From the NCBI GenBank assembly GCA_028554755.1, contig JAPTOF010000020.1, positions 9,015,501-9,079,500 on the forward strand: DNA of 64,000 nucleotides, read 5' to 3'. This document shows positions 1 to 12,400 of the stretch, in pieces (the stretch's first letter is position 1; each line of letters begins with the position of its first letter). The notes under the pieces were generated by a model, which saw nothing but the letters and a program-made list of their open reading frames with translations, was not told the DNA's origin and made no database searches. A program made the translations under genes and the position numbers. Source of the DNA: Cordia subcordata (Eukaryota > Streptophyta > Magnoliopsida > Boraginales > Cordiaceae).

Positions 1-1373
1 ATGAAATGGTGCCTAATCTCAATATGCTTAGTTCTTGAGTGTTGAATTGGATTTTTAGTGAGATTAATTGCACTAGTATTATCACAATATATAGGAACAT
101 GATCATAATGCAATCCATAATCAAGTAAATTTTGTTTCATCCACAAAATTTGAGCCACACAACTATCGGCTGCAATATATTCAGCTACTATAGTAGAAAT
201 AGCAACACTATTTTGTTTCCTATAGGACCAAGATATTAATGAATGTCCTAGGAATTAGCATGTTCCACTAGTGCTTTTACGGTCTACTTTGCAAGCAGCA
301 TAGTCAGCATAAGAGAAACCACATAGATCAAATGACGTTCCTTTTGCATACCAAAGCCCTAGATTAATTGTTCCCTCAAGGTATCTAATGATTCTTTTTA
401 CAAGTGTTAAGTGAGTTTCCTTAGGGTTAGATTGAAATCTAGCACATAAGCATACTGCAAACATGATATCAGCTCTAGAGGCAGTTAAACATAATAGGCT
501 ACCAATCATACCTCTATATTTCTTCTCATCTACTGATTTACCATTCTCATCCTTATCCAACTTTGTTGAGGGGCTCATGGGAGTTCCAATCTCCTTTGCA
601 TCTTCAAGTCCAAATTTCTTGATAATTTCCTTGGCGTATTTGGCTTGATTTATGAAGATCCCCTCTTTTGCTTGTTTGACTTGGAGTCCAAGGAAGAAGG
701 TTAATTCTCCTATCATACTCACCTCGAACTCCTTGTGCATACACTTGGAGAAGTTCTCATATAAAGAAATATTAGGAGCACCAAAAATTATATCATCCAC
801 ATAGATTTGGACAAGTAGGATATCATTGTCTTTTCTTTTAATAAATAAGGTTGAATCAAGTTTTCCTCTTTTAAAATTGTTTTCCACTAGAAATCTACTA
901 AGTCTTTCATACCAAGCTCTAAGAGCTTGCTTTAAACCATATAAAGTTTTTTCTAGTTTAAAAACATGATTAGGATAGCAAGAATCTTCAAAACTGGGGG
1001 GTTGTTCAACATAAACTTCTTCTTCAATAATTCCATTTACAAAGGCATTTTTCACATCCATTTGATAAAGTTTGAAATCCATGTGACAAGCAAATGCAAG
1101 TAACATACGAATGGATTCTAGTCTTGCTACGGGAGCATAAGTTTCATCATAATTAATTCCTTCTTCTTGATTGTATCCTTGTGCCACTAGTCTAGCCTTG
1201 TTCCTAGTTACTGTTCCAACTTCATCTAGTTTGTTTCTAAATACCCATTTTGTTCCTATTACTGGTCTATCTTTAGGCCTTTCAACTAGCTTCCATACTT
1301 TATTCCTATCAAATTGATTAAGTTCTTCTTGCATGGAAATTATCCAATTTTCATCAAGTAAAGCTTCCTTCAC
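1..1373 (-). pseudogene. copia reverse transcriptase and RNase H remnant
   Basis: An open stretch of 372 codons (255-1373) holds the copia reverse transcriptase: the QMDVKNAFVNG motif, the LYGLKQA motif and the catalytic YVDDIIFGA. It breaks at an in-frame TAA at about 255-257, where relatives have a glutamine codon, after the RNase H motif ADYAACKVDRKSTSGTC. The RNase H domain then continues in the same frame to the left edge, with the AEYIAA and KHIEIRHHF motifs visible. A single C-to-T change can explain the stop. Upstream (1374-1650) the reading continues in broken frames. Confidence 0.9.
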
Positions 1374-1650
1374 ATTCTTGGGTTCAATATGAGAAATAAA
1401 TGCATGATGCTCACAAAATGTACTAATATTACGTATAGTTCTTACGCCTTCATTTGGATCACCGAGGATAAGATCTTGAGGATGATTTCTTACGAACTTC
1501 CAACTCTTTGGTAGGTCTTTATGAGGTTCTTTTGTTTCAACATTTCCTTTGTTTGATCATTGTTCCTTTTCCTCATTGGCTTGAGACCTCCTTTCTTGAT
1601 GTTCTTCTTCTTGCTTAGTTGGTTTTTCTTTGTCTTTTGGAGTTGGATCT

Positions 1651-2429
1651 TCAAGTGTTGTTTTTTTCCAAAAGATAACTTACATCATCAATTTCCTTTC
1701 TTGGCCCAAATGGATTAGTCTCATCAAATGTAACATGTATTGATTCTTCCACAACAAGAGTTCTTTTATTATATACTCTATATGCTTTGCTCTTTGTGGA
1801 ATATCCTAAAAATATTCCTTCATCTGCTTTAGCATCAAATTTCCTTAAGTGGTCCTTAGTATTTAGGATAAAGCATTTACAACCAAATACTTTGAAGTAT
1901 GATATTTTGGATGTTTTACCATGCCATAATTCATATGGAGTTTTATTTAAGATAGGTCTAATCAATACTCTATTTTGTACATAGAATGCAGTATTTATAG
2001 CTTCACTTCAAAAATATGTTGGCAAGTTGTGTTCTTTTAGCATAGTTTTTGCCATTTCTTGTAGTGTACGATTCTTCCTCTCTACTACCTATTTTGTTGA
2101 GGAGCACGAGGGGCCGAAAAGTTATGCTTAATGCCATGTTCATCACAAAAGTTCATGAAAGGAGTATTCACATATTCAGTACCATTATCACTACGGATGC
2201 AAGTTATAAAATAGCCTTTCTCATTTTGCGCTTTTCTACACAATCTTGCAAATTCATTGAAGGCATCATTTTTATGTGCAAGAAAAATGACCCATGTAAA
2301 TCTAGTGTAGTCATCTACTACAACAAATGTATATCTAGATCCTCCTAAGCTTGCCACATCAATAGATCCAAACAAATCCATATGTAATAATTGTAATGCA
2401 CAACGGATAAGCATTTTACATGTTGACAT
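1651..2429 (-). pseudogene. copia integrase remnant, frameshifted
   Basis: The segment 2085-2429 encodes the integrase core, with LLHMDLFG carrying the first catalytic Asp, a VVVDDYTRFTWV strand and SDNGTE with the second Asp. It ends near the APQQNR motif before the catalytic Glu region, where the frame breaks. The segment 1651-1965 encodes the C-terminal part (TPYELWHGK and the YRVYN region before the RT linker). The zinc-binding pre-integrase domain that normally lies between protease and core is missing, so an internal deletion is likely. Confidence 0.85.
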
Positions 2430-3145
2430 ATAAGTTGGTCAATTTCGACAGTATAAACATTTTCATTTCTCTTAGCTACAAATAATATATTATCATTTCC
2501 ACACTCATAGACAATGCATCTAGAAGATTGAAAAACTACTTTGTAACCTTTGTCACATAATTGGCTAATGCTAAGTAAATTAAATTTTAAACATTCTACA
2601 AGTAAGACATTATGTATAGCATGAGAGTTTTCGTTACCGATGCTTCCTTTTCCAATAATTTTTCCTTTTCCATTGTCCCTAAAGGTAACGTCTCCTCCTT
2701 TTGTCCTTTTTAATTTGTAGAAGAGTGAAGAGTTCCCCGCCATGTGCTTGGAACAACCACTATCCAAGATCCATTTTATTTTACTTGGTTTGCCTTCATA
2801 GATACCTACACACATGAAATTCAAATGCAATTCTTTATTTTGGGGTCCCCAACACTTTGGGTCCTTGGCGTTAGTTTCAATTTTTGTTTTTGACCACCCA
2901 TTTGAGTCTTTGCCAATACGAAACAAGTGATCCTCTATCATGAATTTTCTTGTAGTAACAATGAGTAGATACAAGTCCTTTCTTTTCACAATAGGTACAA
3001 GTAACTTTTGATTTTGGTGAATAAGAGGATGTAGAGGTGGAAGCCTTGACAAAGTAAGTTTTGAAATACTTTTGATTAATACTATGTTTGTATCCAATAC
3101 CACTGTTATTAAAAGACAAATTTTGACTACCAAGGAGTTTTTCAA
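2345..3145 (-). pseudogene. copia gag end and aspartic protease
   Basis: This frame shows the protease active site WILDSGCSKHMAG (D-S-G in place of the usual D-T/S-G) and the downstream GKGSIGN and LLSISQLCDKGY motifs typical of copia proteases. The C-terminal residues shift abruptly from the end of protease into out-of-frame integrase sequence. The N-terminal third overlaps a second frame (2877-3185) that continues the spacer behind the gag coiled coil, so at least one frameshift separates gag from protease. Confidence 0.85.
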
Positions 3146-4555
3146 AATTTTTCGTTGCCGTTTGTAAAGTTTTGAATAATTCCATTCAAATCCATATTTT
3201 TCTTTTTCAAGTCTTTAACCTCTTTTTCAATTTTCACAAAATCTTCGGCATATGAGTCATTTTCTTTTTCCGAGATTTCAATCTTTTCCAAAAGAGAGAC
3301 ATTTTCCTTTTTCAAAATTTCTTTTTGTTCAAGAACAAGTTTCAATCTCTTATGCATTTGTTTGTTTTTTGCCAAAGCTAAAGATAAATCATCATGTAAT
3401 TTAGCAAATGCATCTTTTAATTCATCAAAGTTATATTCCTCTTCCTTTTCTTCACTAGATGAGTGATAGATAGATGGAGAAGGTGAAGATAGTATCTCAT
3501 CCTCATTGGTGGTGAGCAAAAGTTGGCCACCTCATGTTGCTCTTCCTCATCTTCTTCGCTTTTGGAGAAGCCCTACATGGCTTTGAGCACCTTGCCTTCT
3601 TTCTTCTTTGAAAGCTTTGGACAATTTGATTTTATGTGTCCCGGCTGGTTGCAATTAAAACACTTCAATTCATCTTTTGCATCTTTTGTCTTTTTGAAAC
3701 CTTTGCCTTCTTTTCCTTTCTTCTTCCAACTTGTGTTGCTTGAAGGGGCCCTTTTCTCATCTTTCTAAATTTCATAAATCTTTTGAAATTTTGGGCAAGA
3801 AGTGCAATTTCTTCATCTTCCAGGTCCTCATCATTTTCCTCATCATCACTTGATGAGTATTTTGATGCAACGAGGGCAATAGACTTCTTTGATTTCTTGT
3901 CTTCTTCTTCGTGGTCCTTTATCTCAAGCTCATGAGTCATGAGTGACCCAATGAGCTCATTGAGCTCCAATGTGTTCAAGTCCTTTGCTTTCTTGATTGC
4001 CGTGACGTTTGGTTGCCATGATGATGGCAAGCTCCTTGGCACTTTCCTTACCTTCTCTATATTAGAATAATCCTTTCCAAGAGCTTTCAAACCATTAGTA
4101 ATTTCAACAAATCTAGAAAACATTTGCTCAACATTTTCATTTGGAAGCATCTTAAATAATTCATATCTATGTACAAGCATAGCAACCTTAGATTCTTTCA
4201 CTTGGCTAGTTCCTTCATAAGTTACTTCTAATTGATCCCAAAGTTCTTTAGCCGAAGTGCACCCCATTACTCTAGCAAACTCGGTTGCATTCATAGCACT
4301 GAATAAATAATGTAATGCTTTTTGATTTAGCTCAAATAGTTTAATATCTTCATCATTCCATTCATTTTCAGGTTTGGGTATTCTCCTATCACCATCTAAT
4401 TTTGTAAGTAGGGTAGGCCCATTTTCTCTGATTTTCCAAGCTTTGTAATCATGTGATTGTATAAACACTTTCATCCTCATTTTCCAAAATGCATAATTTG
4501 TGCCATCAAAAGGGGGTGCTTGTTTAATAGAAATTCCCTCCATATTTGCTAGCAA
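3142..4555 (-). pseudogene. copia gag, frameshifted, with CCHC knuckle and coiled coil
   Basis: The gag starts at 4555, or at the second Met near 4543 (MEGISIKQAPPFDGTNYAFW), and has the DUF4219/UBN2 signature with FDGTNYAFWKMRM and an LWDQLEVTYEG motif. After about residue 265 the frame slips. The next frame holds a canonical CCHC zinc knuckle at 3621-3662 (CFNCNQPGHIKSNC). A further frame, 3142-3519, is highly charged and heptad-like (LHDDLSLALAKNKQMHKRLK), predicted as a coiled coil. In life this would form the particle shell that packages the element RNA. Confidence 0.85.
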
Positions 4556-4589
4556 TTCTACTAGTTGTTAAACTATTGGTAGAACCCTA

Positions 4590-4601
4590 GCTCTGATACC
4601 A
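4590..4601 (-). other. primer-binding site, initiator tRNA-Met type
   Basis: The minus strand reads TGGTATCAGAGC, the classic complement of the 3' end of initiator tRNA-Met used by plant copia elements. It lies two bases inside the LTR end (the LTR ends CACCCACA on the minus strand) and 35 bases ahead of the gag start, which fixes both the LTR boundary at 4604 and the direction of transcription. Confidence 0.9.
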
Positions 4602-4603
4602 AT

Positions 4604-5923
4604 TGTGGGTGCAAATATCTTAAGAGGGGGGGGTGAATTAAGATATAATTACTATTTTTCGTTTAAAAATTTTTTCAAAAAATTAACAACTTCTTACAAT
4701 CAATATATCAAACACAATGTAAGCAATATAAGCAAGTGTAAGAATGGAAGTATAAGGAGAAGAGAAACAAATGATTTAAGGTGGTTCGGCCAAGCCTACG
4801 TCCACCGCCCAAGGATGCTCCCCTTAGGACTTCAATAATCTCTACTATAATACTTCTTCAAATCTTGGTGAAGCACAAACCAAGTTCTTACAACTCTTTG
4901 AAGCCCAACTTCAAAGAACCCAAGAGTTTCACTCTTTAGGATTTTCCCACACTTTGCAAGCTTTAAAGAATAGATCTCACAAGGTTTATAGCTCTCAAAG
5001 TGTGTATATACTCAAGGAATAAGAAAGGATTGAATCTGAAAATTCTCTTCAAGAAGAAGATGAATAAGATCTTAAAAGCTCAAATATATTGCAAGAATAG
5101 CTCAAAGATTGATTGAATGATGATAAACAATTTTGCACACTTCACTTCATGATTTGAATGTGTATTGAAAGAGTATTTAAAGGGATTTGGGGGTTAGGGA
5201 TTTGGTAGGTGAAAAAATGAAGAGGAAAGCAACCAGAACGGTAATAAACGGCTAGTTCATTTATTACAGCAGCCCGTTCAGCTAGTCGACCGGCTGGGTC
5301 GTCCGGCTTGCTCTGCACCTTCTCTGACTTGGCGGGGCGCCTTAGCCAGTCGATCAGCTAGGGGATCCGGCTTTTTCCTTCCTTCTCTGACTTGGCCGGG
5401 CGACCCTCCCAGGTCAACTGGTCGACCGGCTGGGGGGTCCGGCCACTCCAGAAATGAAGTAAAACCAAACTTTTGCATGAAATGTTTTAGGTGCAATTTT
5501 CACAACTCTAAATCATTTTTGTAATAATTTGTAAATACATGTTATGACTTGAAAACACCCCAAAAACACATTTTTACTCAATGTGTGCATTCAAATTCAT
5601 TTGTGCATATGTGAGATCAAATGTGCAAGAGTTAAAAATCTTTTTGAAAAAGAGAGAAAAGAATTTGAGCCAAATACATACAATATATAAAGGAATTTCA
5701 CAAAAGAGCAAGAGAGAAAATAATGTCCGGTGCCCTTTATGTCAACTCTTCTCCTCCTTATGCCTTCTCATATTCTCTTTCTTCAAATAGTGCATTTTGC
5801 ACATCTTCTTCAATCTTTCAAAGCTTCTACTTAAATATCATCTCATTTTCACAAGAAGCTTTTTGGTCAAATAATGCATATATATTTTCATCATCAAAAT
5901 TAATAGTGAATATTTAGCTAACA
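4604..5923 (-). repeat. 5' LTR of the long-gag copia element
   Basis: The inner boundary at 4604 is firm: it lies two bases from the primer-binding site and has the TG/CA terminus. The outer boundary is a guess at the ...GCTAACA at 5917-5923, because the matching LTR is outside the window. The segment holds no convincing ORF. A GC-rich repeated block lies at 5278-5460. The region 5500-5800 is AT-rich. The gene fragment to the right begins at about 6000. Confidence 0.5.
5278..5460. repeat. GC-rich imperfect tandem repeat inside the LTR
   Basis: Roughly three imperfect copies of a 55-65 bp unit. Each combines a CTTCTCTGACTTGGC-like box with a GTCGACCGGCTGGG-like box (GTCGACCGGCTGGG, GTCGATCAGCTAGG, GTCGACCGGCTGGG). 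The block is strikingly GC-rich against AT-rich surroundings and has many CpG sites. The two open frames through it are low-complexity and I do not call them genes. Confidence 0.75.
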
Positions 5924-5994
5924 TATCATCATGGTCATTGCTTGCTTGGTTGAGTGAAAAAGGCTAAGTGTGGCGAGGGAGAACCAAATATCTG

Positions 5995-6448
5995 GGAATA
6001 TCCAAGTTGTTCCTCTTTTGATATTCATTCTCCTTTCTCATAGGGATTGTTGACAAATTCTTAGAGGTCGCAAAGTCAAGTTTTTCTACAACCAAGCACC
6101 AGAGGAAATTAAAAGCCTCAAATGGCATACTTCACTACCAGCTTAGGAGTAGGATATTTTCTTAGCAGTTTCTTGGTGTCGACTGTGGGTCATGTCACCA
6201 AGGAACATGGCCACAAGGATTGGATCTTGGACAACCTTAATATCTTTCATCTTGTTTACTACTATGCATGCTGTCTTGAGCTTTATCAACTTCCTTTTCT
6301 TTCTCATTATTGCAAAGTTCTTTGTTTATAACATAAATATAAGGGATACCAAAGAGGAGTTACAGGAAGCCATCGAAGCTCATTTTGAAAAGCCCACATC
6401 TCAAGAGAAAGTGCTATTGGCTCATGAAGAAAGTTCACGACCAATATG
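5995..6448 (+). pseudogene. NPF (NRT1/PTR) transporter C-terminal fragment
   Basis: Reading across several frames gives an ordered match to the C-terminus of plant proton-coupled nitrate/peptide transporters: FLIGIVDKFLEVAK at about 6040-6080, then FFYNQAPEEIKSL, then YFTTSLGVGYFLSSFLVSTV with GHVTKEHGHKDWILDNLN at about 6122-6240, then LSFINFLFFLIIAKFFVYN and DTKEELQEAIEA up to about 6395. At least three frame changes separate these blocks, so this is a relic. Only the end of the gene is present: upstream helices are absent, and the LTR of the neighbouring copia element lies directly to the left. The family is clear; the subfamily is not. Confidence 0.85.
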
Positions 6449-6597
6449 ACTTTCAAACTACTTATAAAATCACATATGAACCTGCCCCTCTCAAATTGTC
6501 ATCAAAATTGTTACATATCTTTATGCAATTATTTGGGATCAGAAATGGCAGTATCATTTCATCAGAGAAAAGATTAAAATGATTTCTACACTATATG

Positions 6598-6710
6598 TGT
6601 GATGTTTGTGTCCGTGCATTGTGTGTGTAGCGTGCACAGTGTGTGTAACGTGCGTGCAATGTATGTGTACAATGTGTATCATGCGTATAGTGTGTATTGA
6701 CTAAGTGAGT
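6598..6710. repeat. GT-rich degenerate simple repeat
   Basis: A run dominated by GTGTGT, GTGCGT and GTGTAT words, with spacing that suggests a decayed (GT)n/(GTGTAT)n tract. From 6710 to 7994 I see only AT-rich DNA with no gene, terminal repeat or RNA signature I can support. Confidence 0.7.
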
Positions 6711-8158
6711 GTGAGATTCAAAAAGAATAAAATAATAGAAAAGAATTATTTCTTATTCTTGCTAATGTGGATAATTTTGTCCTTTTAGATGTCTAATACA
6801 TTTTCATAACTTGAGAAGGTAGGATTCTCGCCCTCTTTCCTAGGAATGAAAATGGTGGTATTGATGGAATATTAGATTCCAATGAATGTGATATTTCCAG
6901 AAATATTTATATCATGCGAACTAAAAGTGGGAATTTAACATTCCTTGCTTACCATTTCTAAGAATCCATAAGATTTTGCGAACCAAATTATGTTAAAATT
7001 GACCATATTTGTCTACTCTAATTACTTAAATATTTAAACAACATAAAATATAAATAAGAAAAAAAAAAACTCTTGCATGAGTGATGAAGCAAAGATTTTT
7101 TTTGGTCCGAGGAAATTATAAAAAAAAGTAATAGCAACAACATTATTCATTTAAGCATTTAATGTAGGTTATGTGAAAAACTATCATGGCCTTTCTTTAA
7201 AATCTTTGCACATTATTATGTAAGGATAAAAAGATAAATTTATAGTGCTTATGTCGACTTTAGCCAAAGGGTATTTTAAACATATAACCATAAAATGTAC
7301 CAAACTTATATCGATGGGTATAACCACTTATAGCACATGGCAAGCTCCAAATGTTCTTTTTCTGCCCCTTGATTCTCATTTAGTTACTAATAGAGATATA
7401 GTATTTTTATCTTTTTAATTTATGTTACGTGTTTTTATATGGTGAATCTTTTCCCTCCAAAAGTTATTTCCCTAATTTTATTACACCTTTTTTATAATGT
7501 TCAATTTTATATGTACTTTTCAATCAATCCAAAGGGGACATTTACATCTATATTTATGTCTATGCATTATATAAGGTGAATGTTATGTTTAATAAATCAA
7601 CATATTTTTATTCTTTGATTTTTTCCTCTAGAATTTATTTCCTTTATTTCATTTCATATGGTAAGTGAGCATTATTTTTCTGGTCAAATCATTGATATTA
7701 ATTTACAGTAATATCATTGCAAAATTATTTCCAAATTTAAATTTAGTATTATTTTTCTGGCAAATAAAAAATTTCTTAATTTATTTTTTTTAAAATATAG
7801 ATTATTTTCTAATCTAAATTTGTTGTGAATTTCTATATACATGCATATTGGTACAAACACACATGTAGATACATACATATATAATGCTAAAGTAACTATA
7901 TATTATAATCTTTTGGTTATGTGGTTAATGTTGAAAGAATTGATATGATTTTATATTATATATATTTTAAATATTTATGTTATATCTGTGCATTGCACAA
8001 GCAAGGCCGGCTCAATCCTTTTGGAGGCCTAAAGCCAATATTTAAGAGGAGGCCTTTTGTGAATTTTACTTAAAATTTATTTCTCTAACTTTTATTCAAA
8101 GTTACTAATTAGATTTTTGTAATTAATTTGTTCTAGTGTTTCCTAAATTGATATTATT

Positions 8159-8344
8159 TTCAAGATATAGATAATTTTTGTTATTTTTAAATTGTCATTG
8201 TATATCTATGAAGTATTTTATTTTATGTAGAAGTCTTTTTAAATTGTAGGTACGGTAGAGTTGCATAGAGATAGAATACTTGTTGTAATTGTTTTATAAA
8301 TACAATAAATGAGAAAATATTTTTCACGGCCAAATATTTTCTCA
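8159..8344 (+). repeat. 5' LTR of the short-LTR copia element
   Basis: Matches 12616-12801 along its whole length, including the shared tail with TTGTAATTGTTTTATAAATA and AAATGAGAAAATATTTT. The expected TG start has mutated to TT. The AATAAA-like and TATAAATA words near its end are the likely promoter and polyadenylation signals. Confidence 0.9.
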
Positions 8345-8400
8345 CATGGTGTCATTTGTCCAGGATTCTTTCTAAGCAACTTGTTCTTTTATCTGCAAAA

Positions 8401-9422
8401 TGGCTTCATCTTTTTCAACGACTTCAGCTACGAATACCACACCCACCATCTCACCTAAACCAAAACTTCCTTTTGTTGACCACATACACCAAGAAATCTC
8501 TCTCTCAAGTTGAGTTTTGAAAATTTTCTTTTATGGAAAACTCAAATCTTTCCAGTTTGCACACATGGTCTTCTTGGGTTTATCGATGGAAGTATTTTAA
8601 AACTTGACTCCAAAGATACTGGGTTTACTGAGTGGTTACACCTTGATCAGATGGTCATGGGCTGGTTGTTAGTCTCTTTGTCACATAGTGTTTTATCCCA
8701 AGTTGTTGATAGAACTTTGCTCATGATGTATGGTTGACCCTTGAAACTTTATATGGCTGTCAAACTAGAGCTCTTGTTCAGCAATTAAAAAATGAACTTC
8801 AGTCTTTGGTTAAGGGTAACATCACAATTCATGCTTACATACAACATGCAAAAACCTTATCTCTTACTCTTGCTAGAGTCGGAAAGTCGATAGATGATGA
8901 TGACTTAATTCTACGGGTCTTGCGTGGTTTGGGATCTGAGTTCGACCCGATTGTTGCTGCTTTAAATTCACGCCCAACATGTCCTACTTTTGAGGAATGT
9001 TGTGGCTTATTGCTTTATTATGAACTTCGGTTGGCTTCTTCTTCCACCGTGGCTGAGAAATCAATGGCTTTTGTTGTATCATTGACACATTCAGCACCTT
9101 CTCATCAGCCTTCAAATTTTGTTCGTCGCTCTGATTCATTTTCTCAGCCTCTATCCCAGGATTCTCAGTTTAGACAGAATAATTCTCGTCGTGGTCATGG
9201 AGGTAGAACAGGACATGGCCGAGGACGAATTAATTCTTCTAATTCTGTTGTTTGTTACAGGCGTGGCTATCCTTACCATAAGGCAAAACAATGTTGGGGC
9301 CCAGACGATATTGTTAAGGAGTTATCAAAAGCTTTTTGGCCTATGACTATTGTTGATCCTACAGATCAAACTTGGTGTGTTGACACTGGCGCTTCTCATA
9401 CTATGACTCTAGATACGACATA
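8401..9422 (+). pseudogene. copia gag with degenerate zinc knuckle and protease site
   Basis: The gag begins at ATG 8401 (MASSFSTTSATNTTPTISPK), then shifts frame near 8510. 8510-8737 and 8734-9423 continue it in two overlapping frames: the retrotransposon gag core (VWLTLETLYG, ALVQQLKNELQSLVKG, DLILRVLRGLGSEFDPIVAA), a serine/arginine-rich linker, a damaged CCHC knuckle (CYRRGYPYHKAKQC, second Cys lost), and the protease active site WCVDTGASHTM just before a stop at 9421. Confidence 0.88.
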
Positions 9423-12400
9423 GGTTATTGGTAAGACTTCTTATCATGGTTCAGATAATGTATTAATTGGCAATGGTGGTTATCTACTTATTTCACATAC
9501 TGGTGTTGCAAATTTTTCTCTGCCACATGGAACTTTTCTTAAGTGTCATGCCCTGCATGTTCCTTCACTTTCCAAAAGTTTGCTATCTATTGCTCAAGTG
9601 ACACGGGAAAGTAACTGTTATTTTGTGTTCACTGCCTCTGGTTATCAAAAAGGATGCGAAAACAGGGAAGCTACTATGTCAGGGGACATTTGATGATGGG
9701 TTATATTCTTTTCGCCCCTTGCCATATCAGTTGTTTTTGGCAAATAAAGCAGGTCCTGATGTTTGGCATACATGCCTTGATCACCCATTTGCCAGACTTC
9801 GTCAACAGCTCAATAAGGTTCCTAAATTACCATCTTTAGAATATGAATTTTGTAGTAGCTGTTAGTTAGGAAAAAGTTCTCAACTTCCTTTTCATGATCC
9901 TATTCAATGTTCTGTTTTGCCATTAAATATTATGCATTGCGATGCTTGAGGGCCTTCCCCAACCACCTCAACTGATAGGTTTCGATATTATCTTGGGCTT
10001 ATCGATGACTTCAGTCGTTTTTCTTGGTTTTATCCACTTATGAGAAAGTCCGATGTTGCAATGATATTCCCTGTTTTTATTCAGATGGTTCAAAATTTGT
10101 GTAATGCTCAAGTTAAAATTGTTCAATCAGACTCTAATGGTAAATTCTTGAATGCTACACTTAAGCAGGTTTTTAATCAGTATGGCATAACATATTGCTT
10201 AAGTTGTCCTGGTACTCTTTAACAAAATGGTGTTGGGGAGAGAAAACACCGACATATTGTTGAGATGGGTCTTATGATGTTAGCTCACGGTGGTCTCTCT
10301 TCAAAATTTTAGCCACATGCCTTTTCTATTGCCATTTATTTGATTAATAGGTTGCCCAAAGCTCTTTTGTCTAACAAGTCCTCGTATGAAACTCTTTTGG
10401 ACAAGGTGCCACATTATAACAGTTTAAGTGTCTTTGGTTCAACATGTTATCCCTATTTAACATCGTTTGGTTGCACAAAGTTGAGTTATGAAAGTTGCAA
10501 ATGTATATTTCTGGTTTATAGCTCACAACACAAAGGTTCAAGTGCTTCAGTCCATAAACTGGGAAAATCTTAATTTCAAGGAATGTTGTTTTTAATGAGT
10601 TTCACTTTTTATCCAGTAATACATCTGCTTTGAAAGACAGTGCTCGAAAAGATTTTTGTGTTCGTCCATTTCCCTCAAAATTGTTGGAATCAAACAATCC
10701 CATAACAAAGGCACCATTTAATACTTATGTTTTCTTCTCTATGGATGCACTGAACTCAACTTTTAATGGTGCAACATCATGTGACCAGCTTGGTTATGAT
10801 GAGTCGTCATCTCAAGATCATGTGTTTCCAACACCAATTGACTCTCATGCTAGTGACATAAATGTTCCTTCAGTTTATTGTCAAGATTCAACATCTCACA
10901 ATTCTAATTTAATGCCACTTGATGTGGCACCAACTTCTCAAGAAAAGTCAAAGCCAATTCGAACTCACACAATGATTACTCGTAATATGGATGGAACGAG
11001 GCGGCCTAAATTGTATATTGCTACAAGATACCCATTATCACATTGTCTCTTGGCATCAATTGAACTCCCTTCTGAGCCAACATGTAATACTCATGCTGCA
11101 AAAGATGAAGAATGGCGTCATGTTATGGAGGACGAATTTAATTCTCTGGTTAAAAATAGAACTTGGTCTTTAGTTCCGAAAACTCCGGACATGCATGTGA
11201 TAGGATGCAAATGGGTACATCGTATTAAAAAACATTGATGGTTCCATACAGCGATATCAAGCACAACTTGTCAGCAAGGAAGCGATTTTGATGAAACCTT
11301 TAGTCTTGTGGTTCGTCTTGGCACAATTAGACTCATTTTATCGCTGGCAATAACAAATGATTGGCCCCTTCAACAACTGGATGTGAAAAATGCATTTCTT
11401 CATAGATTCTTATCAGAAACTGTTTATATGGCTCAGCCTCAAGGCTTTGTTGACTCCAGTAACATGGATTTTGTTTGCAAGTTGCACAAGTCCTTACATG
11501 GTTTGAGACAGGATAAGCTCCACGAGCCTGGTATCAAACATTTAGTGCATTTCTTCTTGAGTGTGGTTTTCAAAAGTTCGCATCATGATGCTTCATTGTT
11601 CATATGTATTGCAAATGGTCATACTATTATCTTGCTTATTTACGTGGATGACATAGTCATAACCGGTGACTCTTCCTCACATATCATGGATTTCATTCGA
11701 ATACTTTCTACCAAGTTTGAAAGGAAAGATCTTGGCCACTTACGCTATTTCTTCGGCACGGAAGTTATTTGGCAGGATAAGAGTTTATATTTGACACAAA
11801 CCAAGTATTCTTGTGATCTTCTTAAACAATTCGATCTCGATGGTGCAGAACCAGTATCCACACCAATGGCCGGCACTCGGTTAAATAATGAAGATGGTGA
11901 ACTTCTTCCAAATCTGTCTGAATTTCGACAGCTTATGGGCTCACTGCAATATCTAACTATGACATGACTTAATATATCTTATGTTGTTAACTCTATGTGT
12001 CAATTCATGTAGTCACCTCGTTCAACACATATGATTACAGTAAAAAGAATTTTAAGGTTTATCAAAGGGACGATTAGGCATGGTTTACGTTTCATTCCGT
12101 CATCTTTGCAGCTTGTAGGTTACAGTGATGCTGATTAGGCTGGCTGCCCTACCACCAGAAGATCTCAAACTCGTTATGCTATTTTTTTGGGCACTAATCT
12201 TATTACTTGGAGTTCGAAGAAGCAAAATATAGTTTCGAAGCAAAATATAGTTTCCAAGTCAAGCGCAGAAGCAGAATATTGTGCCTTGGCCTCCTTAGTT
12301 TTTGAACTATTGTGGGTCCTTCAGACACAAAAATTTCTTAGCATAAAAATTTTGCATCCCACAACAATTTTTTGTGACAATGTCAGTTCTATATACGTGG

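Larger units (their letters stand above)
1..5923 (-). mobile_element. Ty1/copia retrotransposon, long-gag type, decayed
   Basis: Reading down the minus strand from the right: a long terminal repeat, a tRNA-Met primer-binding site, gag (UBN2-like domain, CCHC knuckle, coiled coil), aspartic protease, integrase, reverse transcriptase and RNase H, in the copia order. The element runs off the left edge inside RNase H, so its second LTR and target duplication cannot be seen. Several frameshifts and stops make it non-coding. The long gag with a coiled coil behind the knuckle suggests a Sirevirus/SIRE-like lineage; that assignment is inference. The outer LTR end at about 5923 is tentative. Confidence 0.9.

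Noticed and set aside
5278..5496. A 72-codon frame across the GC-rich LTR block
   Set aside because: It consists of repeated Asp/Pro/Arg/Gly words generated by the tandem repeat.
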